Position numbers and translations under genes: made by a program. Positions 17,985 to 27,603 of a DNA stretch of 64,000 bases are shown here, piece after piece. The stretch is from positions 124,001-188,000 of the forward strand of contig CAMWTP010000001.1 of the NCBI GenBank assembly GCA_947177165.1, read 5' to 3'. The notes under the pieces are model-generated. The model saw only the letters and a program-made list of their open reading frames with translations, searched no databases and was not told the origin of the DNA. Position 1 is the stretch's first letter. Every line of letters starts with the position of its first letter. This stretch comes from an uncultured Lachnospiraceae bacterium. GTDB lineage: Bacteria > Bacillota > Clostridia > Lachnospirales > Lachnospiraceae.

Positions 17985-19178
17985 TTATTTCACAAGTGCC
18001 ACTGTCTGTCTTGCAATCGCAAGCTCCTCGTTTGTCGGTACGCACAGAAGCGCAACTTTGCTTCCTTCAGTGGAGATGACTCTGTCCTCGCCTCTGACAT
18101 TGTTCTTCTCCGCGTCAATCTCTGTTCCGAGATAGCCTAAGTACTTCGCAATCTCAGCACGCCCTGAGATGTTGTTCTCGCCCACACCCGCTGTAAACGC
18201 GATGGCATCCACACCGTTCATCGCTGCCGCGTAAGCGCCGATGTACTTTGCCACACTGTAGTAAAATGCATCCAGTGTCACGCTGGCAAGCTTGTTTCCA
18301 TCGTTTGCAGCTGCCTCAATATCCCTGAAATCTGATGAAACCTGTGACAGCCCGAGCACGCCTGACTTTTTATTCAGGACATTGTTCATCTCTGCCGGGG
18401 TGAGATTTTCCTTCTGGCAGATAAAATCACAGATTGCCGGATCGATGCTGCCGGAACGTGTACCCATGATGATGCCCTCGAGCGGTGTCAGTCCCATTGA
18501 GGTGTCAACACATTTTCCGTGATCGACCGCTGATACCGAACCGCCGTTTCCCAGATGACATACAATGATCTTCAGCTCATCCCTGGTCTTGCCGAGAATC
18601 TCCGCAGCCCTCGCAGATACATAGTCATGGCTTGTACCGTGGAAACCGTAGCGGCGAACCTTGTACTTCTCATAGTATTCATATGGAAGTCCATACAGAT
18701 AAGCCTTCTCGGGCATTGTCTGATGAAATGCGGTGTCAAACACTGCCACCATCGGCACGTTGGGCATAATCTCCCTGCAGGAGTTGATACCGATTAAGTT
18801 TGCCGGATTGTGGAGCGGCGCAAGATCGTTGCACTCCTCGATGGCTTTGAGCACTTCGTCATTGATAACCACAGAAGAAGCAAACTTCTCTCCGCCATGT
18901 ACAACACGGTGTCCGACTGCACTGATCTCATCAAGCGACCTGACTACGCCATGGTTTGCATCAGTGAGTGCATCGATCACAAGCTTGACCGCCACAGTAT
19001 GATTGGGCATCGGCGTCTCAATCTTTACCTTGTCCTTGCCGGCCGGCGTGTGTGTGAGCACACTTCCGTCAATGCCGATACGCTCACAGAGCCCCTTTGC
19101 CAGCACAGCCTCTGTCCCGCTGTCAATCAGCTGGTATTTGAGTGAAGAGCTTCCGCAGTTGATTACTAAAATATTCAT
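17985..19178 (-). CDS. ackA: Acetate kinase
   Basis: A 397-residue enzyme making ATP and acetate from acetyl phosphate, the main substrate-level phosphorylation step of acetogenic fermentation. The N-terminal phosphate-binding NCGSSSLK, the family signature [10 protein letters not shown] near residue 180, the adenosine region [10 protein letters not shown] and GVGENN near 330 are present and the length is normal. No pta gene is adjacent; the phosphotransacetylase must be elsewhere. A CcpA-type cre site lies upstream. Confidence 0.97.
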   Translation of the reverse strand: MNILVINCGSSSLKYQLIDSGTEAVLAKGLCERIGIDGSVLTHTPAGKDKVKIETPMPNHTVAVKLVIDALTDANHGVVRSLDEISAVGHRVVHGGEKFASSVVINDEVLKAIEECNDLAPLHNPANLIGINSCREIMPNVPMVAVFDTAFHQTMPEKAYLYGLPYEYYEKYKVRRYGFHGTSHDYVSARAAEILGKTRDELKIIVCHLGNGGSVSAVDHGKCVDTSMGLTPLEGIIMGTRSGSIDPAICDFICQKENLTPAEMNNVLNKKSGVLGLSQVSSDFRDIEAAANDGNKLASVTLDAFYYSVAKYIGAYAAAMNGVDAIAFTAGVGENNISGRAEIAKYLGYLGTEIDAEKNNVRGEDRVISTEGSKVALLCVPTNEELAIARQTVALVK

Positions 19179-19244
19179 GATAATCCCTCCAAAATTGATT
19201 TTCCGTTATAAGATACTATAATCATATCCTATTTTCAGGAAAAA

Positions 19245-19258
19245 TGAAAGCGCTTACA
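19245..19258 (-). promoter_or_regulatory. cre (CcpA) site upstream of ackA
   Basis: TGTAAGCGCTTTCA on the minus strand matches the cre consensus TGWAARCGYTWNCW at every position; the other strand also matches. A possible -10 (TATAGT, 19215-19220) puts the site near -40, upstream of the promoter, the arrangement seen where CcpA activates acetate kinase in Bacillus. Activation is inferred from position and by analogy. Confidence 0.7.
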
Positions 19259-19317
19259 TATAAGTTTTTTGCACTTTTTCGAGCACATCAGATAACACTT
19301 TTCATAATATTGAGCAA

Positions 19318-20757
19318 TCAATACGCCCTGCCCCAGTAAACCATCTTCTTCGCCGGCTTCCCGCAGCACACGCAGGTATCGCCCAGCTGCTCCTGCTCAA
19401 ACGGCATACAGCGGCTTGTCGCTGCCAGCTCGTCCTTAATCTTATCTTCGCAGGCACGGTCGCCGCACCACATCGCCTTGACAAAACCAGGCTTATTGTT
19501 GATCGTGTCGCAGAACTCATCCCATGACACGGCGCTGTAAATATGTGTCTCCAGATGCTTCCTTGCCGCCTCGTACATATCAGACTGAATCGTGTCGAGA
19601 AGCTCCGCTGCTCTCGTCTCAACCGCATCGAGACTCACCTCAATCTTTTCCCGCGTGTCGCGCCGCACAAAGACACACTTATTGTTTTCGATATCTTTCG
19701 GGCCAATCTCGATCCTGAAAGGAACACCGCGCATCTCGCACTCGCTGAACTTCCATCCTGGACTCTTGTCCGAATCGTCCACCTTTACCCGGAAGCCCTT
19801 TTCCAACAGACGGTTCATGAGCTCATATGCCTTGTCGAGCACGCCCTCTTTCTTCTGCTGGATCGGAACAACCATAATCTGTGTCGGAGCCACCTTTGGC
19901 GGAAGCTTCAGGCCGGAATCATCGCCGTGCACCATAATCACTGCGCCGATGATACGCGTCGACAGTCCCCATGAAGTCTGATGGCAGTATTTTAACGTAT
20001 TGTCCTTGTCCGTGAACTGAATACCGAATGCCTTTGCAAATCCGTCCCCGAAATTGTGGCTTGTAGCTGACTGCAGCGCCTTGCCGTCGTGCATCAGGGC
20101 CTCTATTGTGTAGGTCGCCTCCGCCCCCGCAAACTTTTCCTTGTCAGTCTTTTGTCCCTTTACCACAGGAATCGCGAGCACATCCCGCACGAAATCAGCA
20201 TAGACATTGAGCATCTGAATCGTTCTCTCCCCGGCCTCCTCTGCCGTCGCATGCGCAGTGTGTCCCTCCTGCCACAAAAACTCGCGGCTCCTCAAAAACG
20301 GGCGCGTCGTCTTCTCCCAGCGCACCACGGAACACCACTGATTATAAACCTTGGGCAGATCTCTGTAGGACTGCACTTCATTCTTGTAAAAATCGCAGAA
20401 AAGTGTCTCGGATGTCGGGCGCACGCACAATCTCTCCTGCAGCGGCTCAAGTCCGCCGTGTGTCACCCACGCAACCTCCGGCGCAAAACCCTCGACATGG
20501 TCCTTCTCCTTCTGCAGAAGGCTCTCCGGTATGAACATCGGCATGTACACATTCTCCACACCTGTCTTCTTGAATGCCGCATCGAGCTGCTGCTGAATCT
20601 GCTCCCAGATGGCGTAGCCCGCAGGCTTGATGATCATGCATCCCTTCACGCTCGAATAGTCACACAGCTCTGCCTTCTTCACCACGTCTGTGTACCATTG
20701 CGCGAAATCCTCCTCCATCGAGGTAATCGCCTCGACTAATTTCTTGTCGTTTGCCAT
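19318..20757 (-). CDS. proS: Prolyl-tRNA synthetase, compact eukaryote/archaeon-like type
   Basis: A 479-residue class II synthetase charging tRNA-Pro. The start is the ATG at 20755-20757 (GGAGGAG upstream); a longer in-frame extension lies inside the T-box leader and is spurious. Class II motif 2 is in the [20 protein letters not shown] region (about residues 148-167), with [10 protein letters not shown] following. There is no bacterial-type insertion editing domain. The C-terminus carries a cysteine-rich zinc-type tail ([15 protein letters not shown]) ending in the aromatic RAY. This is the shorter ProRS class found in many Clostridia. Confidence 0.95.
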   Translation of the reverse strand: MANDKKLVEAITSMEEDFAQWYTDVVKKAELCDYSSVKGCMIIKPAGYAIWEQIQQQLDAAFKKTGVENVYMPMFIPESLLQKEKDHVEGFAPEVAWVTHGGLEPLQERLCVRPTSETLFCDFYKNEVQSYRDLPKVYNQWCSVVRWEKTTRPFLRSREFLWQEGHTAHATAEEAGERTIQMLNVYADFVRDVLAIPVVKGQKTDKEKFAGAEATYTIEALMHDGKALQSATSHNFGDGFAKAFGIQFTDKDNTLKYCHQTSWGLSTRIIGAVIMVHGDDSGLKLPPKVAPTQIMVVPIQQKKEGVLDKAYELMNRLLEKGFRVKVDDSDKSPGWKFSECEMRGVPFRIEIGPKDIENNKCVFVRRDTREKIEVSLDAVETRAAELLDTIQSDMYEAARKHLETHIYSAVSWDEFCDTINNKPGFVKAMWCGDRACEDKIKDELAATSRCMPFEQEQLGDTCVCCGKPAKKMVYWGRAY

Positions 20758-20789
20758 GTTTCTTTCTCCTCCCTTTCCAAAATAAGCCA

Positions 20790-21060
20790 AAATATTCTTG
20801 TACCAAAAACAGGGCGGCACTACCGCATATCTTCCCCTATAGGGGCCTTGCATACGGCGTTACCACCCTGATTTCACTCATCATACCTCTATCGCTGGCG
20901 CTGCGCTGTACTTCGCACAATCATGTGCTCGCACAGGACTCCGAGGCAGGTTCCAAAGCTTCTTCCTGAAAATCTCGCACCAAACGATTCTCTCTCTGAA
21001 AAGCTTCCGCTTTGTACTAACCCTCTTCCACGTCTTGTCACTATTGATTTGTTAAGACAC
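20790..21060 (-). ncRNA. T-box leader (tRNA-Pro sensing riboswitch) of proS
   Basis: The minus-strand leader has the T-box motif AGGGTGGTAACGCC (20856-20869), whose UGGU can pair with the ACCA end of uncharged tRNA-Pro. Upstream lies a long stem I region with GGAACCTGCC (20945-20954), in which CCU fits a proline specifier codon after GAA. The T-box half pairs with ATATGCGGTAGTGCCGCCCT to form a terminator followed by GTTTTT (about 20801-20810). Uncharged tRNA-Pro should favour read-through into proS. Confidence 0.85.
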
Positions 21061-21089
21061 ATTCTAAACCAGCAATGATATTTTGTCAA
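21061..21089 (-). promoter_or_regulatory. Promoter of the proS T-box transcript
   Basis: TTGACA (21084-21089), 17-base spacer, TAGAAT (21061-21066) on the minus strand. This would start transcription near 21054, just before the T-box stem I. Confidence 0.75.
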
Positions 21090-21092
21090 GCC

Positions 21093-21377
21093 TTACAGCT
21101 CGTCCGCAATCGCCGCCGACGATACAAATGTCCCGACAACAGAGAGCACGACTGCCAGTATAATGATCAGCATTCCGCCCATCAGCAGAATCATCGCTCC
21201 GCCGCCGTTATCCTCAGCGCCTGTTGTCTGTGCAGCCTGCTCCTCCACTGTATTCTCCACGGTTGTCTCAGCAGCCTGCGATGTAAATGCCCCAAAAGAA
21301 AATACGGAGACAAATACACCCACAACCAGCGCAAGCATCAGCTTCCATACCGCACAAGCTTTTTTCTGTTTTGTCAT
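21093..21377 (-). CDS. Small two-helix membrane protein of unknown function
   Basis: 94 residues from the ATG at 21375-21377, which has AAGGTGG upstream; an ATG six codons earlier lacks a ribosome binding site. An N-terminal hydrophobic segment (about 10-33, ending in SQAA) may be a signal peptide, followed by a Glu/Thr-rich linker, a GGG turn and a second hydrophobic helix (about 62-85). The shape resembles OadG-like small subunits, but I see no decarboxylase or pump gene nearby and assign no function. Confidence 0.6.
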   Translation of the reverse strand: MTKQKKACAVWKLMLALVVGVFVSVFSFGAFTSQAAETTVENTVEEQAAQTTGAEDNGGGAMILLMGGMLIIILAVVLSVVGTFVSSAAIADEL

Positions 21378-21571
21378 TCCATCCACCTTCTCCATTATTA
21401 TTTAAATACCGTAACAATTCGGGACATTCCTCTCCGCACTCCCTCAGGTATCTGTCATCCTGCCCCTAACAATCACCGTATACCTACACAACATTTTACC
21501 ACACAAATCCAAAAATGTGAATTATTTTCTGTAAAGTATTTCGCAATTTTTTCGTAAAAATATTGTCCTCA

Positions 21572-22384
21572 CTACAGCGAAACCTGTTCGCCGCCCCTGA
21601 CTTCCACGAACTGCCCGTCATCGACGCACAGCCACAAGCTCTGCGCACACGGATTGTATACAAAAGAGCCGTCCGCAGCGAACTGCGCCATCTTCACCAC
21701 ATCCATATAGTCAACGATCTGTATGTTCGTCGCATACCAGATATCATCCCGTCCGCCGGCCAGCTCACAGAAATCCTCGATCACATTCCAGTTGTCGTTG
21801 TTCGTAAACTCATAGCTGTGTCCCCACACATACATCAGATACAGATACTGCTTCTTCTTCAGATCGACAAACTGCTGCCCCAGCTCCATCAGCCTGTGAT
21901 TGTGGTGGCAGGTCGCCTTCCACTGCAGAAAATTCTCCGGAATCACAAAATTGTCCGAGTCGCCTACAATCCTGCCATACCGAATACCAAGTCCCGGAAG
22001 CAGGTCACAGATTTCCTTTGAATAGGAACCGTTTGGATAGGCAAGTCCGCGCACCGGATAACCCATGATTTCCTCCAGCTTCTTCCTGTCCTCGATGATC
22101 TCCTGCGCCACACTTGTCAGCGGACATCGCTCGATTGTGGGATGTGACACTGTGTGGCACGCCACCTCATGCCCTTTGTAGAGCTCCCTGTACTCCGCCT
22201 GCGGGATCCGCACCGGATCGCCCTCCAAACCGCTGTTTACGTTAAAAGTCCCCTTGATGCCATGCCTGTTGAATATCTCCACAAGCCGCCTGTCCTCATG
22301 TTTCCCGTCGTCGTAACTCATGGTCAGCGCCTTGTGCTTCCCTCCCGGAAAACACGCATAGATCTTCTTAATGTTTGTCTTCAT
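21572..22384 (-). CDS. Polysaccharide deacetylase (NodB-homology) family protein
   Basis: 270 residues of a metal-dependent CE4 carbohydrate esterase fold. TMSYDDG near residue 21 provides the paired aspartates, HTVSHP near 77 the two metal histidines, and AYPNGSY near 116 the third motif. There is no signal peptide or membrane segment, so the protein appears cytoplasmic, which is unusual for peptidoglycan deacetylases and points to a soluble sugar or nucleotide-sugar substrate. The substrate cannot be stated. Confidence 0.88.
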   Translation of the reverse strand: MKTNIKKIYACFPGGKHKALTMSYDDGKHEDRRLVEIFNRHGIKGTFNVNSGLEGDPVRIPQAEYRELYKGHEVACHTVSHPTIERCPLTSVAQEIIEDRKKLEEIMGYPVRGLAYPNGSYSKEICDLLPGLGIRYGRIVGDSDNFVIPENFLQWKATCHHNHRLMELGQQFVDLKKKQYLYLMYVWGHSYEFTNNDNWNVIEDFCELAGGRDDIWYATNIQIVDYMDVVKMAQFAADGSFVYNPCAQSLWLCVDDGQFVEVRGGEQVSL

Positions 22385-22418
22385 TTGTCCCCTACACCTT
22401 TCTCTATCATTCTGATAT

Positions 22419-22826
22419 CTATTTCATCCGTTCCGCCTTGATGTTCTTCTCAAAATGCGCGACGAGTCTGCGCCCTTCCTCCTCGCCGGCCTGCTCGAGC
22501 GCGCTGATAAATTCTTCCAGCGGCCCTCTCGTCTCCGCGTCAGCCATCGCGAGGGAATGTTTCAGACTCGCGGTATAATCCTCAATGCACTCGCTGAACA
22601 CAAAGGAAACGCTGCCGTCAGGGAGCATCGTAATATTGAGCGTATACGCGACATTTGTCCATACCATTTTCTGTGTCATGGCGCACAGTTCCTTCGCCTT
22701 TTTCAGGAAATGCAATCCAGCCTCTGTCCTGTCGAGGATATCATCCAGGGTAATCCCGAAAAAATCAAAATCTTCCTGCGTGGCAATGCACTCTACCTTC
22801 AAATCCGCCTTTTTGTGAAATTCCAT
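22419..22826 (-). CDS. Conserved small protein, possibly MecA-like N-domain
   Basis: 135 residues. The order ITLDDILDRTEAGLHFLKKA followed by an amphipathic strand pair (TLNITMLPDGSVSFVFSE) resembles the N-terminal substrate-recognition domain of MecA adaptors, which begin a similar helix-strand unit around a DI..R..S..LF motif. The C-terminal ClpC-binding domain of MecA is not obvious. It is acidic at the C-terminus and soluble. I treat the MecA likeness as a suggestion only. Confidence 0.6.
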   Translation of the reverse strand: MEFHKKADLKVECIATQEDFDFFGITLDDILDRTEAGLHFLKKAKELCAMTQKMVWTNVAYTLNITMLPDGSVSFVFSECIEDYTASLKHSLAMADAETRGPLEEFISALEQAGEEEGRRLVAHFEKNIKAERMK

Positions 22827-22862
22827 CCGTTTATCCTCCTATATTATTCTCCTATAGGAAAA

Positions 22863-22886
22863 GGACGCTGAATTGTGACAGCGTCC
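22863..22886 (-). terminator. Intrinsic terminator
   Basis: GGACGCTG / CAGCGTCC perfect 8-bp stem followed on the minus strand by TTTTCC, just downstream of the 128-residue gene that ends at 22923. Confidence 0.6.
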
Positions 22887-22922
22887 CATGGTTTCCATCA
22901 TGACAAGAGTTTTCAATTCATT

Positions 22923-23309
22923 TTATTCCTCTTCCTCCACAAAATCCGTGTGGAACATCAGTAAAAATTCCGCTCCGTTTTTGATCGTGAGTTTCATCAC
23001 CACGCCCTTGCCATCCACTGATATTTTCGAGTTTACCTTTTTCACAGTGTCAAGATTAAGCTGAACCGTTGTAAACATGTCATCGCTCATGAGACACATG
23101 ACCCTACCCACGACTTTCGCCTCGGAACAGATCACGGACAACGACATATTCAGCCCGGTTCCGTCTGTCACATCCTCGATCGTTGATAGTGCAATTGGTA
23201 TATTTTTGACATCCATCAGTACAGAAATCAGGCTATCAGCGTCATTGACGAGAAGCAGACGATTGCGCATAACCTCCAAATAGTTCGTCCAATTCTGCAT
23301 TCCATCCAT
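22923..23309 (-). CDS. Hypothetical protein
   Basis: 128 residues, soluble, ending in EEEE. No motif I recognise. The regular alternation of hydrophobic residues suggests a mixed alpha/beta fold. It is flanked by a terminator, is single-gene, and codon use is like its neighbours, so I consider it real. Nothing in the context indicates a job. Confidence 0.6.
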   Translation of the reverse strand: MDGMQNWTNYLEVMRNRLLLVNDADSLISVLMDVKNIPIALSTIEDVTDGTGLNMSLSVICSEAKVVGRVMCLMSDDMFTTVQLNLDTVKKVNSKISVDGKGVVMKLTIKNGAEFLLMFHTDFVEEEE

Positions 23310-23450
23310 ACTCTGGCCTCCTTTGTAATAGGAACTGCGAGTTCTTTACTCCCCTTAACTGCGTTCTTGCAAAGTACAAGGCCTCTGTCTATATTTTATA
23401 TTATACTTTCTCTCTAAAAATGTGTCAACTCCCAATCTGCATTCTTTTTG

Positions 23451-24128
23451 TCAGAAAATTCTAGTGAACTTGTCATAATTTAACGAAAAATTCATCTCTT
23501 TTCCGGTAGATGGATGTGTCAACCGGATGTTATATGCCAAAAGCGCTGTGCTGTTGACTGCAAACCGGTTGGACAGTTCCTTCGACGGCTCAGATCCGTA
23601 TTTGAAATCCCCCAGAAGCGGAAATCCTGCATGCGCCATCTGCACCCTGATCTGGTGATGTCTGCCGGTATACAGCTCAATCTCCAGAAGCGATACAGCG
23701 TCACTGTGCTGCAGCATCCGCCAGCGAAGCGATGCTTTCTTCGCCCCTTTCGTCTCCCTGGGCACAACTCTGGATAAATTGGTCCGCCCGTCCTTCCACA
23801 GATAATCCGTCAGTTCACCTTCCGTTGTCTGCGGAACCCCTGCGACAAGCGCCGCATATTTTTTGTTCAAAAGTCCTTCTGACAGCTCGTCGCTGAGCTT
23901 TTTGGCTGTCTTTCCATCTTTTGCAAAAACCAGGAGCCCTTCCACCGGCTGATCAAGCCTGTGTACCACGCCTATATAGGTGTCCTCACCCTTTCTCTTC
24001 CGGTAATTTTTTAATTCGGACACAAGATCTGCCTGACCGACCCGCGCCGTCTCAGTGGCGATTCCCACCGGTTTGTGCACCACCAGCAGAACATTGTCCT
24101 CATACACTATCATTTTGTCCATCTTCAC
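23451..24128 (-). CDS. RluA-family pseudouridine synthase
   Basis: 225 residues, a stand-alone RluA catalytic domain without an S4 domain. The catalytic aspartate lies in VHRLDQPVEGLLVFAK (about residue 57), where the usual HRLDxxTSG signature reads HRLDQPVEG. RHHQIRVQMAHAGFPLLGD near 155 is the second family motif. It would isomerise uridine in rRNA or tRNA; the position modified cannot be predicted. The first codon is GTG at 24128; an ATG two codons later is a possible alternative start. Confidence 0.9.
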   Translation of the reverse strand: MKMDKMIVYEDNVLLVVHKPVGIATETARVGQADLVSELKNYRKRKGEDTYIGVVHRLDQPVEGLLVFAKDGKTAKKLSDELSEGLLNKKYAALVAGVPQTTEGELTDYLWKDGRTNLSRVVPRETKGAKKASLRWRMLQHSDAVSLLEIELYTGRHHQIRVQMAHAGFPLLGDFKYGSEPSKELSNRFAVNSTALLAYNIRLTHPSTGKEMNFSLNYDKFTRIF

Positions 24129-24172
24129 ACATTCCTATTCGGATGTAAAATTTTGTAAGATTATCGCACCCA

Positions 24173-24862
24173 TCAGAGCTTAAAGCGATATCCCACGCCC
24201 CAGATCGTCTCGATATACTGCGGCTTGGAGGTGTCTGTCTCAATTTTTTCGCGGATTTTCTTGATATGCACAGTCACGGTAGCGATATCCCCGATGGAAT
24301 CCATGTCCCATATCTCCCTAAATATTTCTTCCTTTGTAAATACATGGTTCGGATTCTCCGCAAGGAATGTCAGAAGATCGAACTCCTTTGTCGTAAAGTT
24401 CTTCTCCACGCCGTCCACAAACACGCGTCTCGCAGTCTTATCGATGCGGATTCCCCGGATCTCCACGATATCATTCTCCTTGGTGTGGCTGCCCACCAGA
24501 CGATTGTACCGCGCCATATGCGCCTTCACGCGCGCCACCAGCTCGCTCGGGCTGAAAGGCTTCGTCAGATAATCGTCTGCGCCGAGTCCCAGGCCGCGGA
24601 TTTTGTCAATGTCATCCTTCTTGGCTGACACCATGAGAATCGGCACATCCTTGTCCTCGCGGATGCGCTTGCAGATCTCAAACCCGTCAATGCCCGGAAG
24701 CATCAGGTCAAGAATAATCAGGTCAAAATCTTCTGCCAGCGCTGTCGCAAGTCCAGTATCACCGCTGTTTTCTATCTTCACCTCAAAATCATTCAGCTCC
24801 AGATAATCCTTCTCAAGCTCCGCAATTGCTTCCTCGTCCTCTACAATCAAAATTCTGCTCAT
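24173..24862 (-). CDS. OmpR-family response regulator
   Basis: 229 residues: receiver domain with EDEE near residue 9, phospho-acceptor in LIILDLMLPG (about 52), Lys in LTKPFSP (about 102), and a winged-helix output domain (TTKEFDLLTFLAENPNHVFTK, VTVHIKKIREKI, VGYRFKL). It is cotranscribed with the kinase immediately upstream (40-base gap). No target operon or binding site is evident nearby. Confidence 0.95.
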   Translation of the reverse strand: MSRILIVEDEEAIAELEKDYLELNDFEVKIENSGDTGLATALAEDFDLIILDLMLPGIDGFEICKRIREDKDVPILMVSAKKDDIDKIRGLGLGADDYLTKPFSPSELVARVKAHMARYNRLVGSHTKENDIVEIRGIRIDKTARRVFVDGVEKNFTTKEFDLLTFLAENPNHVFTKEEIFREIWDMDSIGDIATVTVHIKKIREKIETDTSKPQYIETIWGVGYRFKL

Positions 24863-24902
24863 ACGCTCTATCCTTTCCTTAATAATTATAACGTCATAAC
24901 AC

Positions 24903-26051
24903 TTAAATAACTACTTCATCCGTTTTCTCTGTGTACTTGCGCAGTACGAAATGCATACAGGTTCCCTCACCCTCCTTGCTGGTCGCCCACACATAACCGC
25001 CGTGATCCTCGATAATCTTCTTCACGATGCTCAGTCCGATGCCGCTGCCGCCCTGAATGGAATTTCTGGAAGCGTCCGTGCGATAAAAACGTTCAAAAAT
25101 ATTGCCGATATCCTTCGAGGCAATCCCTTTCCCGTCATCCTCAATCTCAATCTTGACAGACTCGCCCTCGTCCAGAAGCCGGATATCGATCACGCCGTTA
25201 TCATGTCCCATGTACTTGACACTGTTGCTGATGATATTGTTGATAACCTTTTTAAGCTGCTCCGGGTCCGCCACAACACAGGTATCCGTCGGCACCAGAT
25301 TGGTAAAATTGAGGTGTATGTTTTTCGACTCAAGGTCAAGACCGACCTCCTCGACACAGTCCGAAAAGTAATCCGAGATATTCAGGATATTAAAATGATA
25401 CGGGATTTTATTCGAGTCAATTCCGGAGTAAGTCGTCAGCTCATTGATGAGCTTATCCATATCATTCGCTTTATTGTAGATGGTCTTGATGTACTTATCC
25501 ATCTTTTCCGGCGTGTTCGCCACACCGTCCATAATTCCCTCGACGTAGCCCTTGATCGATGTGATCGGCGTCTTGAGGTCATGGGAAATATTGCTCACCA
25601 GCTCTTTGGACTTCTTCTCATTCTGAGCCTTCTCCTCCTCGTTCTCCTTCAGCTGGAGACGCATCTGCTCGTAATTGTCAAAAAGCATCCCGATCTCGTC
25701 CCCGCGCCCGCCGTTCATGTGATAGTCGAAATCTCCCACAGAGATGTGCTGCATCGCAATGCTGAGCTCCTTGAGGGGTTTGTACACGTCCCTGTTGAGC
25801 CAGGCGGTAATGATACCACTCGTCAATATCAAAATGACCACCATGGCAATCACCATATGCTGCATCAGACGCCGGTTGACCATGGCGCCGACCATGATGT
25901 CCTTTTTGCTCAGCTCATGCAGCATATCAATGTTTTCATAATATCCATAGCCCATGAATACCATGGTACTGCACACCAGCGGCACTAATATAATCGCCAG
26001 AAAAAGTATCATCATTTTCGTTTTGAGTTTCATATGTGCTTTCCTATTCAT
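24903..26051 (-). CDS. Two-component sensor histidine kinase with HAMP domain
   Basis: 382 residues from the ATG at 26051, chosen for AAAGGATC upstream; an in-frame extension of 19 codons lacks a good ribosome binding site. Two membrane helices (about 12-32 and 65-85) enclose a short extracytoplasmic loop, then HAMP, then HisKA with ISHDLKTPITSIKGY (about residue 157), and an ATPase domain with NSVKYMG, DDGKGI and GGSGIGLSI. Kinase precedes regulator, opposite to the Bce module. The short sensor loop suggests envelope stress sensing, but the signal is unknown. Confidence 0.92.
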   Translation of the reverse strand: MNRKAHMKLKTKMMILFLAIILVPLVCSTMVFMGYGYYENIDMLHELSKKDIMVGAMVNRRLMQHMVIAMVVILILTSGIITAWLNRDVYKPLKELSIAMQHISVGDFDYHMNGGRGDEIGMLFDNYEQMRLQLKENEEEKAQNEKKSKELVSNISHDLKTPITSIKGYVEGIMDGVANTPEKMDKYIKTIYNKANDMDKLINELTTYSGIDSNKIPYHFNILNISDYFSDCVEEVGLDLESKNIHLNFTNLVPTDTCVVADPEQLKKVINNIISNSVKYMGHDNGVIDIRLLDEGESVKIEIEDDGKGIASKDIGNIFERFYRTDASRNSIQGGSGIGLSIVKKIIEDHGGYVWATSKEGEGTCMHFVLRKYTEKTDEVVI

Positions 26052-26290
26052 CTGATCCTTTCGTCCCCATTCCAGCACCAGTTCTGCAAATTGCAGCGGA
26101 TACTTCAACCGGCCAGCAATGAAGTCCTAATTTTGCAGGTGAAAACTTCTATAATTGTTTTCACATATGCGCTGCTGTGCATAAAAAAATTGTGTCTGTG
26201 TAATTATAGAATTAGTATAGCATATCCCGTCTTAAAATATAGTGGTTTACGGATTTCTTAATTTTTTTTTAATCAGCACAAAATTTTCTA

Positions 26291-26350
26291 TTGACTTTTT
26301 TTATAGATACAATTATAATAACAGTAATCATTATTGTTTTAATAATAATG
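26291..26350 (+). promoter_or_regulatory. Promoter and Per/Fur-type operator of the perR operon
   Basis: TTGACT (26291-26296), 17-base spacer, TATAAT (26314-26319). Over and after the -10 is an AT-rich palindromic region: TTATAATAACAGTAATCATT-like half sites and the inverted repeat CATTATT (26329-26335) / AATAATG (26344-26350), similar to the TTATAATNATTATAA Per box. Autorepression is inferred. Confidence 0.65.
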
Positions 26351-26395
26351 AGATGTGAACTACGTAATGTATTCCCACAGAAAGGCAGGGGTTAT

Positions 26396-26815
26396 ATGAC
26401 TATGAAATACAGCCGCCAGAGGGCAGCTATCCTCTCCTTCCTGCAATCCCGCAAGGATCATCCAACGGCAGAACTCGTCTATTTCAATGTGAAAGAAGAG
26501 TTTCCAAATATCAGTCTTGGCACTGTATACCGCAATCTGAATCAGTTAGCGGAAGCAGGCATGATTATCAAGCACAGTTTCGGGGCTCTGGGCACTGACC
26601 ATTTTGATTACAATACCAGCCCGCATTATCATTTTGTATGTAACTGCTGCAACGCTGTCATCGACCTGCCGATGGAGTATCACGACTTTCCAGCGATTGA
26701 CGCAGAGGCATCCAAAGGTTTTGACGGATTGATACAGGGTCACAGACTCTATTTCTGTGGTATTTGCAAGAACTGCCTTGACCCTGGGCATGACCTGGGG
26801 CATGACGGGAATTGA
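26396..26815 (+). CDS. perR: Fur-family peroxide-responsive regulator (PerR-like)
   Basis: 139 residues from the ATG at 26396, which has AGGGG upstream; a longer frame starting in the promoter is spurious. An N-terminal winged helix ([39 protein letters not shown]) is followed by the metal-binding domain with [15 protein letters not shown], the CNCC pair and a second pair in CGICKNC, the four cysteines of the structural zinc site. The Asp and His residues near 80-90 fit the PerR Fe/Mn sensor site. It heads an operon with rubrerythrin and rubredoxin, which supports PerR over Fur or Zur. Confidence 0.85.
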   Translation: MTMKYSRQRAAILSFLQSRKDHPTAELVYFNVKEEFPNISLGTVYRNLNQLAEAGMIIKHSFGALGTDHFDYNTSPHYHFVCNCCNAVIDLPMEYHDFPAIDAEASKGFDGLIQGHRLYFCGICKNCLDPGHDLGHDGN

Positions 26816-26906
26816 TAACCATGTGTCAGGGAAAACTAATCAGGCTGTGTGGAAAACAGAAAATCAATCTGTTTTTCATAGTGATAATAAAAAGGAGGAT
26901 TTTAAA

Positions 26907-27446
26907 ATGAAATTTGTATGTAGTGTATGTGGTTATGTTTACGAGGGAGACAGCGCACCGGAGAAATGCCCGCAGTGCAATGCACCTGCTGACAAATTCA
27001 AGGCGCAGGAGGGCGAGATGTCCTGGGCTGCTGAGCATGTTGTAGGCGTTGCCAAGGGTGTAAGCGAGGATATCATGGCAGACCTGAGAGCAAACTTCAA
27101 CGGCGAGTGCACAGAAGTTGGTATGTATCTTGCCATGGCAAGAGTTGCACACAGAGAAGGCTATCCTGAGATTGGTCTCTACTGGGAGAAGGCTGCATGG
27201 GAAGAGGCAGAGCATGCTGCGAAGTTCGCTGAGCTCTTAGGCGAGGTAGTGACAGACTCTACCAAGAAGAATCTTGAGATGCGTGTGGAGGCTGAGAACG
27301 GCGCTACTGCAGGCAAGTTTGATCTCGCTAAGCGCGCTAAGGCAGCAAACCTTGACGCAATCCACGATACCGTTCATGAGATGGCCCGCGATGAGGCAAG
27401 ACATGGAAAGGCATTTGCAGGACTGCTTAAGAGATACTTCGGCTAA
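26907..27446 (+). CDS. Reverse rubrerythrin (NADH peroxidase component)
   Basis: 179 residues from the ATG after AGGAGG. The rubredoxin-type iron site is at the N-terminus ([11 protein letters not shown] then CPQCNAP), followed by the four-helix diiron domain with the ExxH-type ligands ([33 protein letters not shown]). The domain order is the reverse of classical rubrerythrin. These proteins reduce hydrogen peroxide and oxygen with electrons from rubredoxin in strict anaerobes. Codon use is strongly biased, implying high expression. Confidence 0.95.
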   Translation: MKFVCSVCGYVYEGDSAPEKCPQCNAPADKFKAQEGEMSWAAEHVVGVAKGVSEDIMADLRANFNGECTEVGMYLAMARVAHREGYPEIGLYWEKAAWEEAEHAAKFAELLGEVVTDSTKKNLEMRVEAENGATAGKFDLAKRAKAANLDAIHDTVHEMARDEARHGKAFAGLLKRYFG

Positions 27447-27496
27447 AATATTACATGAGGATTGCGTCTGTCAGCGCAATCCTCTGTCCAAATGCT

Positions 27497-27558
27497 TAGG
27501 AACTGTTAAAATATGACTCCCCGGCGGAGCCAATTTGCTATTTATTAACAGTTTCTTA
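27497..27558. repeat. Short inverted-repeat element between rubrerythrin and rubredoxin
   Basis: GGAACTGTTAA and TTAACAGTTTC are inverted with one mismatch, enclosing a GACTCC...GGAGCC hairpin. Both outer sides read CTTAG (27495-27499 and 27555-27559), so a 3- to 5-bp target duplication is possible. It could be a tiny non-autonomous insertion or an intercistronic processing/attenuation hairpin. It lacks a T run on the plus strand. Confidence 0.5.
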
Positions 27559-27603
27559 GAATCATACGTTTTAAACATATAGCAATTATGGAGGTAAACA
27601 ATT

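Noticed and set aside
24951-25988. 345-codon plus-strand frame opposite the sensor kinase
   Set aside because: His/Ile/Arg-rich shadow of a clear histidine kinase gene; no family and no start signal.
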